Positions 56,747-64,000 of a DNA stretch of 64,000 nucleotides are shown in pieces. Made by a program: the position numbers and the translations under genes. Every line of letters starts with the position of its first letter. Position 1 is the first letter of the stretch. The stretch is taken from the NCBI RefSeq assembly GCF_019134595.1, contig NZ_CP077770.1:2600501-2664500 (forward strand), read 5' to 3'. Under the pieces are notes generated by a model that was given only the letters and a program-made list of their open reading frames with translations, had not been told where the DNA came from and searched no databases. Source of the stretch: Pseudoalteromonas shioyasakiensis. GTDB lineage: Bacteria > Pseudomonadota > Gammaproteobacteria > Enterobacterales > Alteromonadaceae.

Positions 56747-57223
56747 TTAGATTTCGACGTTATTTGGCGAGTGAATACTGAGGTACTGACTGCGCTGTTT
56801 GTGTTCATCATATTCGATAACAGCAACCGCCCCTGTATTGAAGATTGGCATATGACCAGGGCTTAACTGGTCAACTAAGTAGCTAACAATTGGCATATGA
56901 GCAACGACCAACCAGGTATTGCAGTCTGGATGCATAGCAATCAAGGTTTCTAGGTAATCAGCAGCAATTTGCGGTACACCATCGGGGGTAATATCACTGC
57001 AGGTTTCGTTAAATTGTAACGAAATATGTTGCGTCGCATCCAAAGCAGTTTGTTGTGCGCGAATGTAAGGACTTACCAACAGAGCATCAGGTTTATGGTG
57101 TGTCGCTAACCACTGCCCCATTCGACTGGCTTCTTGGTGACCGGTCTCGGTCAGTTGTCTTGCTGCATCATCTGCTTGCATTGGCGTAGCTTCGCCATGG
57201 CGCATGATTAAGATTGTTTTCAT
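56747..57223 (-). CDS. sixA: phosphohistidine phosphatase SixA
   Basis: A 158-residue histidine phosphatase with the RHG motif (LIMRHGEATPMQADDAARQL, His9) and the second catalytic His in VVAHMPIVSY. E. coli SixA removes phosphate from a His of the PTS protein NPr and, earlier, ArcB. In E. coli it lies next to smrB; here it is 2.5 kb from smrB. Confidence 0.9.
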   Translation of the reverse strand: MKTILIMRHGEATPMQADDAARQLTETGHQEASRMGQWLATHHKPDALLVSPYIRAQQTALDATQHISLQFNETCSDITPDGVPQIAADYLETLIAMHPDCNTWLVVAHMPIVSYLVDQLSPGHMPIFNTGAVAVIEYDEHKQRSQYLSIHSPNNVEI

Positions 57224-57418
57224 AAAAAATCAACCGATTAAAGAATATAAAACAGTAGCCAGTTTGCTTGATTGTTCGCTATATTAGAATATCATCACTA
57301 GATACATTAAACATCCGCTTATGATATTCAGGTAGATTTTCGTAGCTCTGTCTTTTTTAGCTTTCCTGAAAATATCATCTGTTGTTAGGACATTAACGCA
57401 CTCTTTCAGGAGCATCTT

Positions 57419-60139
57419 TTGAATATCAGCCGCAATGATAACAGAACATATCAACCCCTAACACTGGACAATGGTCTAAAAGTACTTTTAGTGCAAGACT
57501 TAGAGTCAACAAAATCAGCGGCTTCTATGGCTATTAATGCAGGCCATTTCGACGATCCCCTTGATAGGCAAGGTCTCGCGCATTTTTTAGAGCATATGCT
57601 TTTTTTAGGCACCGACCTGTACCCAGAATCGGGCGGTTTTTCTAATTTTGTATCACAATCTGGTGGCAACACCAATGCCTGGACTGGCACTGAGCACACT
57701 TGCTACTTCTTTGATATTAATAACCAACAATTTGTTGAAGCACTGGCACAATTCAGTCGTTTTTTTATCGCACCACTACTAAACCCTAAAGAGACAACAA
57801 AAGAACGTAACGCCATAGACGCAGAGTTTAAGCTAAAAATAAAAGATGATGGCCGACGAATTTATCAGGCTCATAAAGAAACTGTGAACCCAGCACACCC
57901 TTTTGCAAAGTTTTCGGTTGGTAACCAGCAAACCCTCGCGGATCGTGAGAGCTGTATCAGTGATGAGCTACGTGCTTTTTTCGATAGCCACTATCAGGCT
58001 CAGTGGATGACACTGGTGGTCTGTAGCAATGAAGATATTGCGACCATGACTACGTGGGTTAAACAGTTTTTTAGCGAAATTAAAGGTCAGCCAAAAAGTA
58101 AAGAGATCATAGAGCAGCCACTTTACCGTAAACAAGACTTAGGTAAGGTGCTGCATATTGAGCCACATAAACATATGCAAAAGCTCATTATTAGCTTTGC
58201 GATGCCAAATATAGATGACTTTTATCGTCACAAAACCGTTAGTTTTATTGCCCACTTACTCGGCTACGAAGGCAAAGGGTCGCTGTACTCTATTTTAAAA
58301 GAGCAAGGCTGGATCAATGCGCTCTCAGCAGGTGGTGGCATTAATGGCAGTAACTTCAAAGATTTTAACGTAAGCATGGCGTTGACTGATGAAGGTATTG
58401 AATACTATGAAGATATCGTAGAAATGGTGTTTGAGTATATCTGCTTAATTAACCAAAACTGCGATAAATTGCCACGTCTTTATCAAGACAAAAAGAACCT
58501 CTTGCAAATTGCCTTTGATAACCAAGAAAAAGCACGTTTAATTGATTGGGTGAGTAACTTAAGCATTAATATGCAGCATTACGATGAAGCCAACTATGTG
58601 CAAGGCGATTATTTAATGGAGGGCTTTAACCGCTGCGCTCATGAAATTGCCATGCAATGGCTAACACCTGATAACATGCGCTTGGTACTCATTCATCCAG
58701 GTGTTGAGCCTGAGCACACTACAGCTTGGTACAACACCCCCTATAAAGTAGAAGACATCTCAACAAGTTGGTTAGAAGCGCTTAGTGAAATAAACACGCC
58801 ATTACCACAGATGTGCTTACCAAGTGCTAACCCATACCTCACAAAAGATGTTGAATTATTACCATTAGACGAGCCAAATAAGTCACCTGAGCTTTTAGTC
58901 ACAAGAGACGGCTTTGATTTTTGGTTTAAACAAGACGCAACTTTCAGAGTAGCTAAAGGGCATTTTTACTTAGCAATGGACTCAACCTTTGCAATTAAAG
59001 ATGTTAAACATATGGCCCTTACGCGCTTATTTGCTGACCTATTTATGGACAGTGTTGCTGAACAATTTTATCCAGCAGAGTTGGCTGGTCTTAGTTATCA
59101 CTTAACCTCGCACCAAGGTGGCTTAACCTTACATACTGCGGGTCTCTCATCGAGTCAGTTAGAGCTGGTTAATGAGTTACTTGAAGCACTCTTTAATGTT
59201 GAAATCTGCGCAAAACGCTTTGCTGAATATAAAAAGCAGCTCGTTAGACACTGGCGAAACAGCAATCAAAACAAACCTGTTAGTGAGCTATTTAGTATTT
59301 TGGGTGCGCAAATCATGCCTTGGAACCCTGAGCCGAATGCCTTAGCACAAGCTTTAAAAGATACGAGCTTCCATCAATTTAATTGCTTTAGAAATGAGTT
59401 TTTTAAAGCCTTGCACGTTGAGTCTTTTTTACATGGTAACTGGCAACGCTCTGATGCGCTTAAGTTCCAAAAGCAAGTGACTGAGCACCTAGCTGACAGC
59501 ACAACAATTATTGATTTAACGCGACCACTTAACGATATAACCAAAGTAGATCAACAGCGCTTCACGTTAAATTGCAGCGATAATGCGATGGTGCTTTACT
59601 ATCAAGCACAAACGGACGAGACCACCGAAAAGGTGCAAATGATGGTACTTAATCATTTAATAAATCAAGATTATTTTAATGAGCTAAGAACCAAGCAACA
59701 GCTCGGCTATTTAGTTGGTGCAGGCTATGCGCCTTTCAATACCCGTGCAGGTATTGCTTTTTATGTGCAGTCACCTAAGCATAGTGCAGATGAGATACTT
59801 CAGCGCCACCAGCAATTTATTACTAACTATGTGTCGCAAGTAAACAACATTTCTGAGCAGCAATGGCTCGACACTAAAGCGGGTCTGATCACTCACATAG
59901 CTGAAAAAGATAAAAATTTACGCCTACGCTCACAGCGCCTATGGTTAGCTATTGGCAATCGCGATACTGAATTTAATATGCAGCAGCAGCTTTTAGAGGC
60001 GCTTGATAAGTTAACTCTTGATCAGATGCTGCAATATATAGCCGAAACGTTTAGTGATAACAGACCAAGAATAGAACTTTTAAGTGAGCCAAAGACCAAA
60101 AAACAGCCAAAAGCAACACTTTCTTCGCATTCTCTTTGA
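57419..60139 (+). CDS. M16-family insulysin/pitrilysin-type zinc peptidase
   Basis: A 906-residue zinc peptidase with the inverted motif HFLEH (H55, E58, H59) and third ligand E136, a spacing of 77 as in pitrilysin. The NAWT/EHTCYFF region is also conserved, as are the C-terminal M16 half-domains (TKQQLGYLVGAGYAP, about 760-775). The size fits pitrilysin/insulysin. There is no clear signal peptide, so the enzyme may be cytoplasmic. Start is a TTG at 57419 with AGGAG 6-7 bases upstream. Confidence 0.92.
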   Translation: MNISRNDNRTYQPLTLDNGLKVLLVQDLESTKSAASMAINAGHFDDPLDRQGLAHFLEHMLFLGTDLYPESGGFSNFVSQSGGNTNAWTGTEHTCYFFDINNQQFVEALAQFSRFFIAPLLNPKETTKERNAIDAEFKLKIKDDGRRIYQAHKETVNPAHPFAKFSVGNQQTLADRESCISDELRAFFDSHYQAQWMTLVVCSNEDIATMTTWVKQFFSEIKGQPKSKEIIEQPLYRKQDLGKVLHIEPHKHMQKLIISFAMPNIDDFYRHKTVSFIAHLLGYEGKGSLYSILKEQGWINALSAGGGINGSNFKDFNVSMALTDEGIEYYEDIVEMVFEYICLINQNCDKLPRLYQDKKNLLQIAFDNQEKARLIDWVSNLSINMQHYDEANYVQGDYLMEGFNRCAHEIAMQWLTPDNMRLVLIHPGVEPEHTTAWYNTPYKVEDISTSWLEALSEINTPLPQMCLPSANPYLTKDVELLPLDEPNKSPELLVTRDGFDFWFKQDATFRVAKGHFYLAMDSTFAIKDVKHMALTRLFADLFMDSVAEQFYPAELAGLSYHLTSHQGGLTLHTAGLSSSQLELVNELLEALFNVEICAKRFAEYKKQLVRHWRNSNQNKPVSELFSILGAQIMPWNPEPNALAQALKDTSFHQFNCFRNEFFKALHVESFLHGNWQRSDALKFQKQVTEHLADSTTIIDLTRPLNDITKVDQQRFTLNCSDNAMVLYYQAQTDETTEKVQMMVLNHLINQDYFNELRTKQQLGYLVGAGYAPFNTRAGIAFYVQSPKHSADEILQRHQQFITNYVSQVNNISEQQWLDTKAGLITHIAEKDKNLRLRSQRLWLAIGNRDTEFNMQQQLLEALDKLTLDQMLQYIAETFSDNRPRIELLSEPKTKKQPKATLSSHSL

Positions 60140-60192
60140 CTCGAACGCGAGCTTAGATTAGATTAATTGGTGCGAATTACGGTAATGCATTA

Positions 60193-62430
60193 ATGATAAA
60201 AATAATAAAAATGATTTCTGCTTTTTTAACAATAAGTATGGCTGGGATTTTTTCAGCATCTGCCAGCCCCATAGAGCTTGAACAGAGCACATTGCTGCTT
60301 ATTCCAAGTGCTATTATGATGCTGTTATTGCCGTACCTATTATTTATAATTTTCAAATTAAAGCGCTCTCGAAAACAACTGCGTATTTCAGAACATCGCT
60401 TAAAAAGTACCGTAGAAGGCAGTGGCGACACCCTCTGGGATTGGAATATTAAAACCGGAGAAGTGCTGCGAATTAATGATAAATACACCTCAGATACAAA
60501 CAGTAGCAGCGGCTTTCCCCCTAACCGCGAATTGATTCACCCACACGACTTACAACACGTCGAAACAGCCCTAAAAAAACACTTTGCCGAACACACCGCC
60601 TTTTTTGAAGCAAGTTACCGGATTAAAGACAGCCTCGGTCGTTGGCATTGGGTGCTAGATCGCGGCAAGATCATCGAAAAAGACGCAAATCTAAACCCTT
60701 TGCGTATGACAGGCACTGTAAGAGATATATCTCAGCTTAAATCAACAGAAGCCCGTTTAAACCTATTTGCTAAATGCGTTGAGTCGCTAACTGACGCTAT
60801 CGCCATTTTCGATAAAAACTTTAAGCTGGTTGACTTAAACCCAAGCTTCTTAACGCTATTTGGTGGTACCCGAGAGCAATATTTAAAGAAAGATTTTACC
60901 TTAAATGGCTATGACCAAAGCTATGTGGATGAAATTAAAGCCACCGTAAAAGCCACGGAGCATTGGCAGCAAGAGGTAAAACTTCGTAACGCGAAAAGAC
61001 AGCTGTTACCAATTGAAATTTCAATTGATGAAATCAAAAATGAGCACAACCAAATATGTAACTATGTCGTTGTGTTTTCTGATCAAACTGAGCGTAAAAA
61101 AGCCGAATCACAATTACATAACTTATCGAACAGAGACCGCACAACGGGCTTACCTAACCGAAACTTATTTTTCACCAACCTGAAAAAGCTCGCTAAGCAA
61201 GATAACCATCACGCTTTATTAGTGTTTGACCTAGATAACTTTAAAAAGATTAACGACTCTCTGGGTCACCAACTTGGTGATAGCTTGCTATCTAAGCTTG
61301 CAATGCGCTTGAATAAGTTAACCCGTGAAAAAGATGTATTTTATCGCCTAGGCGGTGATGAGTTTGCACTGGTAATGTCGGGTACCAACGATATTCATAC
61401 CATTACTCGCATGGCCAAACTCTTTTTAGCTGCAATTGCCACACCTTTTAATATGGCGGGTCACGAACTGGTGATCACCTCAAGTGTCGGGATCGTGCTG
61501 TTCCCTGAAGATGGCAATACCCCAGAGCTATTACTTAAAAATGCGGATACAGCCATGTATCACGCTAAGAAAAAAGGCAATAGCTATCTGTTTTTCAACG
61601 ACACTATGAACCGTGAAGCAGTTAAACGCTTACAAATCGAAAACTTAATGCGTTACGGCCTAAAAGAAGATCACTTTGAAGTGTATTACCAACCGAAGAT
61701 GAATATTCGTACAGGTAAGCTAGATGGTATGGAAGCACTTGTGCGCTTTATTACCCCGAAAAAAGGTGTGATTAGCCCAGGAGTGTTTATTCCTATCGCT
61801 GAAGAAACTGGGCAAATAATCGAAATTGGTGAAGTGGTTTTAAACAAAGCATGCCGCGATGTGAAGGCATGGATAGATCAAGGCTTATTTAACGGCCGTG
61901 TTGCTGTGAACTTATCGGCTAAGCAGTTTAGCTTACCTGATTTAACCACTCGAATTGATGTGATTTTGCAAAAGAATGAACTGCCCTCTTACTTCCTTGA
62001 ACTTGAGATCACCGAAGGTACAGTTATGGACGACCCAAACGAAGCAATTGCAGTCATGCGTTCACTCAGTGCTCGTGGTATTCACCTTGCGATGGATGAC
62101 TTTGGCACGGGTTACTCATCTTTAGCCTATCTTAAGCAGTTCCCGCTTAATACCTTAAAAGTTGATAAAGCCTTTATTGATGATATGCAATCAGAGCGTG
62201 GCCGCAATATGGTCGACTCAATTGTGACCATTGCCCATAACCTTGATTTGCATGTAGTTGCAGAAGGGGTTGAACAAGCCGAACAGGTTGTGATGTTAGA
62301 GCAGTTAAAGTGTCAGACGGTTCAAGGCTACTATTACTCTAAGCCACTGTCTCAGCCTGAATTTACCGCCTTCCTACAAAAACAACTCGATAAATCTGCG
62401 CCTAGCCTGTTAAAAACAGCAGAAATTTAA
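60193..62430 (+). CDS. PAS-PAS-GGDEF-EAL cyclic di-GMP signalling protein
   Basis: A 745-residue membrane protein with two N-terminal helices (about 5-20, 38-55), two PAS domains (about 65-180 with WHWVLDRGKI, and about 190-300), a GGDEF domain (LGGDEFALV) with I-site REKD five residues before it, and an EAL domain (MEALVRF; DDFGTGYSSLAYLKQFPLN). Motifs are intact in both, so it may make and degrade c-di-GMP. It is downstream of the M16 peptidase by about 50 bp but not clearly linked. Confidence 0.9.
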   Translation: MIKIIKMISAFLTISMAGIFSASASPIELEQSTLLLIPSAIMMLLLPYLLFIIFKLKRSRKQLRISEHRLKSTVEGSGDTLWDWNIKTGEVLRINDKYTSDTNSSSGFPPNRELIHPHDLQHVETALKKHFAEHTAFFEASYRIKDSLGRWHWVLDRGKIIEKDANLNPLRMTGTVRDISQLKSTEARLNLFAKCVESLTDAIAIFDKNFKLVDLNPSFLTLFGGTREQYLKKDFTLNGYDQSYVDEIKATVKATEHWQQEVKLRNAKRQLLPIEISIDEIKNEHNQICNYVVVFSDQTERKKAESQLHNLSNRDRTTGLPNRNLFFTNLKKLAKQDNHHALLVFDLDNFKKINDSLGHQLGDSLLSKLAMRLNKLTREKDVFYRLGGDEFALVMSGTNDIHTITRMAKLFLAAIATPFNMAGHELVITSSVGIVLFPEDGNTPELLLKNADTAMYHAKKKGNSYLFFNDTMNREAVKRLQIENLMRYGLKEDHFEVYYQPKMNIRTGKLDGMEALVRFITPKKGVISPGVFIPIAEETGQIIEIGEVVLNKACRDVKAWIDQGLFNGRVAVNLSAKQFSLPDLTTRIDVILQKNELPSYFLELEITEGTVMDDPNEAIAVMRSLSARGIHLAMDDFGTGYSSLAYLKQFPLNTLKVDKAFIDDMQSERGRNMVDSIVTIAHNLDLHVVAEGVEQAEQVVMLEQLKCQTVQGYYYSKPLSQPEFTAFLQKQLDKSAPSLLKTAEI

Positions 62431-62633
62431 GGTCGCCAGCCACAAGATTGGCGGCCAACATGGCGCACAAAAGCGCGGCGATAATGCACGTTAAATAAAC
62501 ACCAAGCGACAGGCCCAAGCACTCCACCTAACAGCATCCAACGCTTTACCGGCATTCCTTTAGATAGAGACTCTAAATACATCACCAAAATAAATACACA
62601 GCTCAAAAATACAAATAACACACAGCACCTCAT
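62427..62633 (-). CDS. small two-helix membrane protein, probably the 3' part of a frameshifted gene
   Basis: The open frame from ATG 62633 encodes 68 residues: a hydrophobic segment (about 3-21), a basic loop (KGMPVKRW) and a second helix (about 33-46). No ribosome binding site precedes this ATG. Upstream at 62685 is another ATG with a good site (GAGGG, 6 bases before) that opens a frame beginning MSEVLKPAEIMYTAADF and running out after 41 codons. A +1 shift at the TTTT run (62635-62638 complement) would join them into one 85-residue protein. The stop overlaps the end of the EAL gene by 4 bp. No family recognised. Confidence 0.55.
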   Translation of the reverse strand: MRCCVLFVFLSCVFILVMYLESLSKGMPVKRWMLLGGVLGPVAWCLFNVHYRRAFVRHVGRQSCGWRP

Positions 62634-62685
62634 TAAAATCAGCGGCAGTGTACATAATTTCAGCAGGCTTTAAAACTTCACTCAT
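62630..62685 (-). pseudogene. 5' part of the frameshifted small membrane gene
   Basis: From ATG 62685 the first 17 codons read as a plausible soluble N-terminus, after which the frame turns Cys-rich and ends at 62560. The natural continuation lies one frame over (see 62427-62633). Either a real mutation, a sequencing or assembly error in a four-base run, or a programmed shift. Confidence 0.5.
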
Positions 62686-62843
62686 GCTATACCCTCTATA
62701 AGGCTTATTTATACTGACCTTTATGGTAATTAACCTTACTTGCTAGGCTGTTGAAATGATGTACAAAAACCAACCTTTTTGCTATTATCGGAACGTGCTA
62801 TCAGCACAAAGGAATATACAAAAAATAATTATGAGGAATCGTT

Positions 62844-63320
62844 ATGTCTGAAGAATCAGCTAACATCTATGAAGCGCCAGAAGCTGAGCTTACTCAGCAA
62901 AATACCGGCGGTAATAAACCTATTTTAAACTTTGACCGCTTCTCTGCTTGGGGCGTATTCTTTTTAAGTCTTATCACATTGGGTATATACGCAATTTACT
63001 GGCTAGTAAGCCGCACAAACAAAGCAAACGCGCTTGCCAAACATCAAGTTAACCAAAACCTAGTTTATGGTTACATTGCCCTTTACGTAATTAACATTGC
63101 AGTAGCGTTTACATCAATACCTGAAGTATTTTCTTCTATAATCTCAATTATTACTTTTATTGTTGGCCTAGTATTTATTTTCTCGTTACGTGCCTCACTT
63201 AAAGAGCTAATTAATGAAGGCAGTAACGAACCAGTGCATTTAAGTGGCATACTGACATTTTTCTTTTATGCTATTTATTTCCAATACAAAATTAATGAAG
63301 CCATTGATAATCAAAAATAA
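62844..63320 (+). CDS. DUF4234 membrane protein
   Basis: A 158-residue protein with a short acidic N-terminus (to about 30), then about four helices. RFSAWGVFFLSLITLGIYAIYWL is the DUF4234 signature at the first helix. Function unknown. It is a single gene with AATGAGGAATC before the ATG and a strong terminator after it. Confidence 0.82.
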   Translation: MSEESANIYEAPEAELTQQNTGGNKPILNFDRFSAWGVFFLSLITLGIYAIYWLVSRTNKANALAKHQVNQNLVYGYIALYVINIAVAFTSIPEVFSSIISIITFIVGLVFIFSLRASLKELINEGSNEPVHLSGILTFFFYAIYFQYKINEAIDNQK

Positions 63321-63342
63321 TCGTTTCGCTTATTAGCGAATA

Positions 63343-63370
63343 AAAAAGGCATTGAATTCAATGCCTTTTT
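63343..63370. terminator. bidirectional terminator after the DUF4234 gene
   Basis: A perfect palindrome, AAAAAGGCATTGAATTCAATG then CCTTTTT, with T runs on both strands. A smaller stem (TTCGCT/AGCGAA, 63325-63340) precedes it. It serves the convergent DUF4234 and DUF58 genes. Confidence 0.9.
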
Positions 63371-63393
63371 TATTGCGGGTTGCTATTAGGTAA

Positions 63394-64000
63394 TTACAAT
63401 GCCCCGGAGTGCTTCACATTTAAATAGGTGTTAAGCACATGCGGTAGTAGCTGCTCAGGGTTACAATCTATAGCTATTACCCCTTGTTTTTTCAGCTTCG
63501 CCATATTGGCTTTATGTGAATTTAAAAGCGCTAATGCTGCACAATAGCTGGTTGCATCTTCGTACTTTTCAATAGGCTCATCGAGCACCTCATTTACCGC
63601 CCGATTATTAATATTAATAAGTGCCACTAAGTGGTGTTTTTGTAATAGCTTAATTGCAGGCATTAACTCATCAATGCTTTGCTCATCAAGGGTGGTGACT
63701 AATAACACTAAAGAGCGCTTACTGCGCTTGGCGATTAATTGGTTTACAGCCACTAAATAGTCACTGCTGCTCTTATCTGGGTATAGATCATAAAAGTGAT
63801 TCATCACCCGTGATACATTCTGCGCGCCTTTTACATCGGGTAACCAGCGCAGGTTTTGGTTAAAGCTTTGCATGCTAAACCAATCACCTTGCTTTAAAAC
63901 TGTGTGCGACAGTAGTAGCAATGCATTTAAAGCATGATCAAAGTGGCTGCCTTCATTGGCTTCTATGGCCATTTTTTTAGAAGCGTCTAGCATCACTATG
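63394..64000 (-). CDS. DUF58 protein, 5' end outside window
   Basis: Partial. About 202 C-terminal residues are visible; the frame continues past the window end, so the first ATG/GTG seen near 63996 is not the true start. IVMLDASKKMAIEANEG is the first strand and MIDAS-like part of the von Willebrand-A-like DUF58 domain; VLLVTTLDEQSIDELMPAIK follows. DUF58 genes usually accompany a MoxR ATPase gene; the neighbouring sequence is outside the window. Confidence 0.8.
   Translation of the reverse strand, partial: IVMLDASKKMAIEANEGSHFDHALNALLLLSHTVLKQGDWFSMQSFNQNLRWLPDVKGAQNVSRVMNHFYDLYPDKSSSDYLVAVNQLIAKRSKRSLVLLVTTLDEQSIDELMPAIKLLQKHHLVALININNRAVNEVLDEPIEKYEDATSYCAALALLNSHKANMAKLKKQGVIAIDCNPEQLLPHVLNTYLNVKHSGAL

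Overview
The window reads as chromosomal DNA of a marine gammaproteobacterium of the Alteromonadales, most like Pseudoalteromonas. This is inferred from gene content, protein similarity and gene order; no database search was possible. Coding density is high. I see no prophage, insertion sequence, integrase or CRISPR array.

Layout. 1-2.3 kb: the 5' part of an MscS-type channel gene (minus) and an HdeD-like membrane protein (plus). 2.4-8.3 kb: the conserved minus-strand block truA-accD-folC-dedD-cvpA-purF, which lacks the dedA found in the E. coli version. 8.4-14.2 kb: a complete six-gene Mrp (Mnh) cation/proton antiporter operon with subunits A and B fused. 14.4-25.9 kb: the classical translation/RNA-decay block, transcribed leftwards from an initiator tRNA: metY-rimP-nusA-infB-rbfA-truB-rpsO-pnp-nlpI, ending in an uncharacterised zinc-metallopeptidase-like gene. 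Several hairpins punctuate it, including a long one in the pnp leader. 26-34.4 kb: mixed single genes: a globin-like protein lacking heme ligands, a DUF4124 protein with an internal duplication, a four-cysteine FeS photolyase, ibpA with a ROSE-like RNA thermometer and a sigma32-like promoter, a thioredoxin-like protein, grxA, deaD and an AbgT transporter. 34.5-36.5 kb: epmC, an ATP-NAD kinase-like gene and yfcL in one tight operon.

36.5-51.4 kb looks accessory. It holds two paralogous membrane HD-GYP proteins in tandem, a GGDEF cyclase, a GST/LysR divergent pair, a ToxR/CadC-like regulator divergent from a membrane spermidine-synthase-like protein, and a two-gene unit coding for a possible lipoprotein and a class 3 lipase. 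In E. coli, epmC-yfcL and aroC-prmB-smrB-sixA lie close together; here this stretch separates them. 51.4-57.2 kb: aroC and prmB (minus), smrB and an AEC-type permease (plus), then a minus-strand SDR/ASCH/RidA cluster and sixA. 57.4-64 kb: an insulysin-type M16 peptidase, a PAS-PAS-GGDEF-EAL protein, a small membrane gene that appears frameshifted, a DUF4234 protein, and the 3' part of a DUF58 gene cut by the window end.

The most interesting signals are the ROSE-like thermometer before ibpA, the globin fold without its heme-binding residues, the lipoprotein/lipase pair with a possible dual start, the tandem HD-GYP genes (about 160-residue insertion, optional solute-binding domain and a near-identical DNA tract), and the small frameshifted membrane gene at 62.4-62.7 kb.
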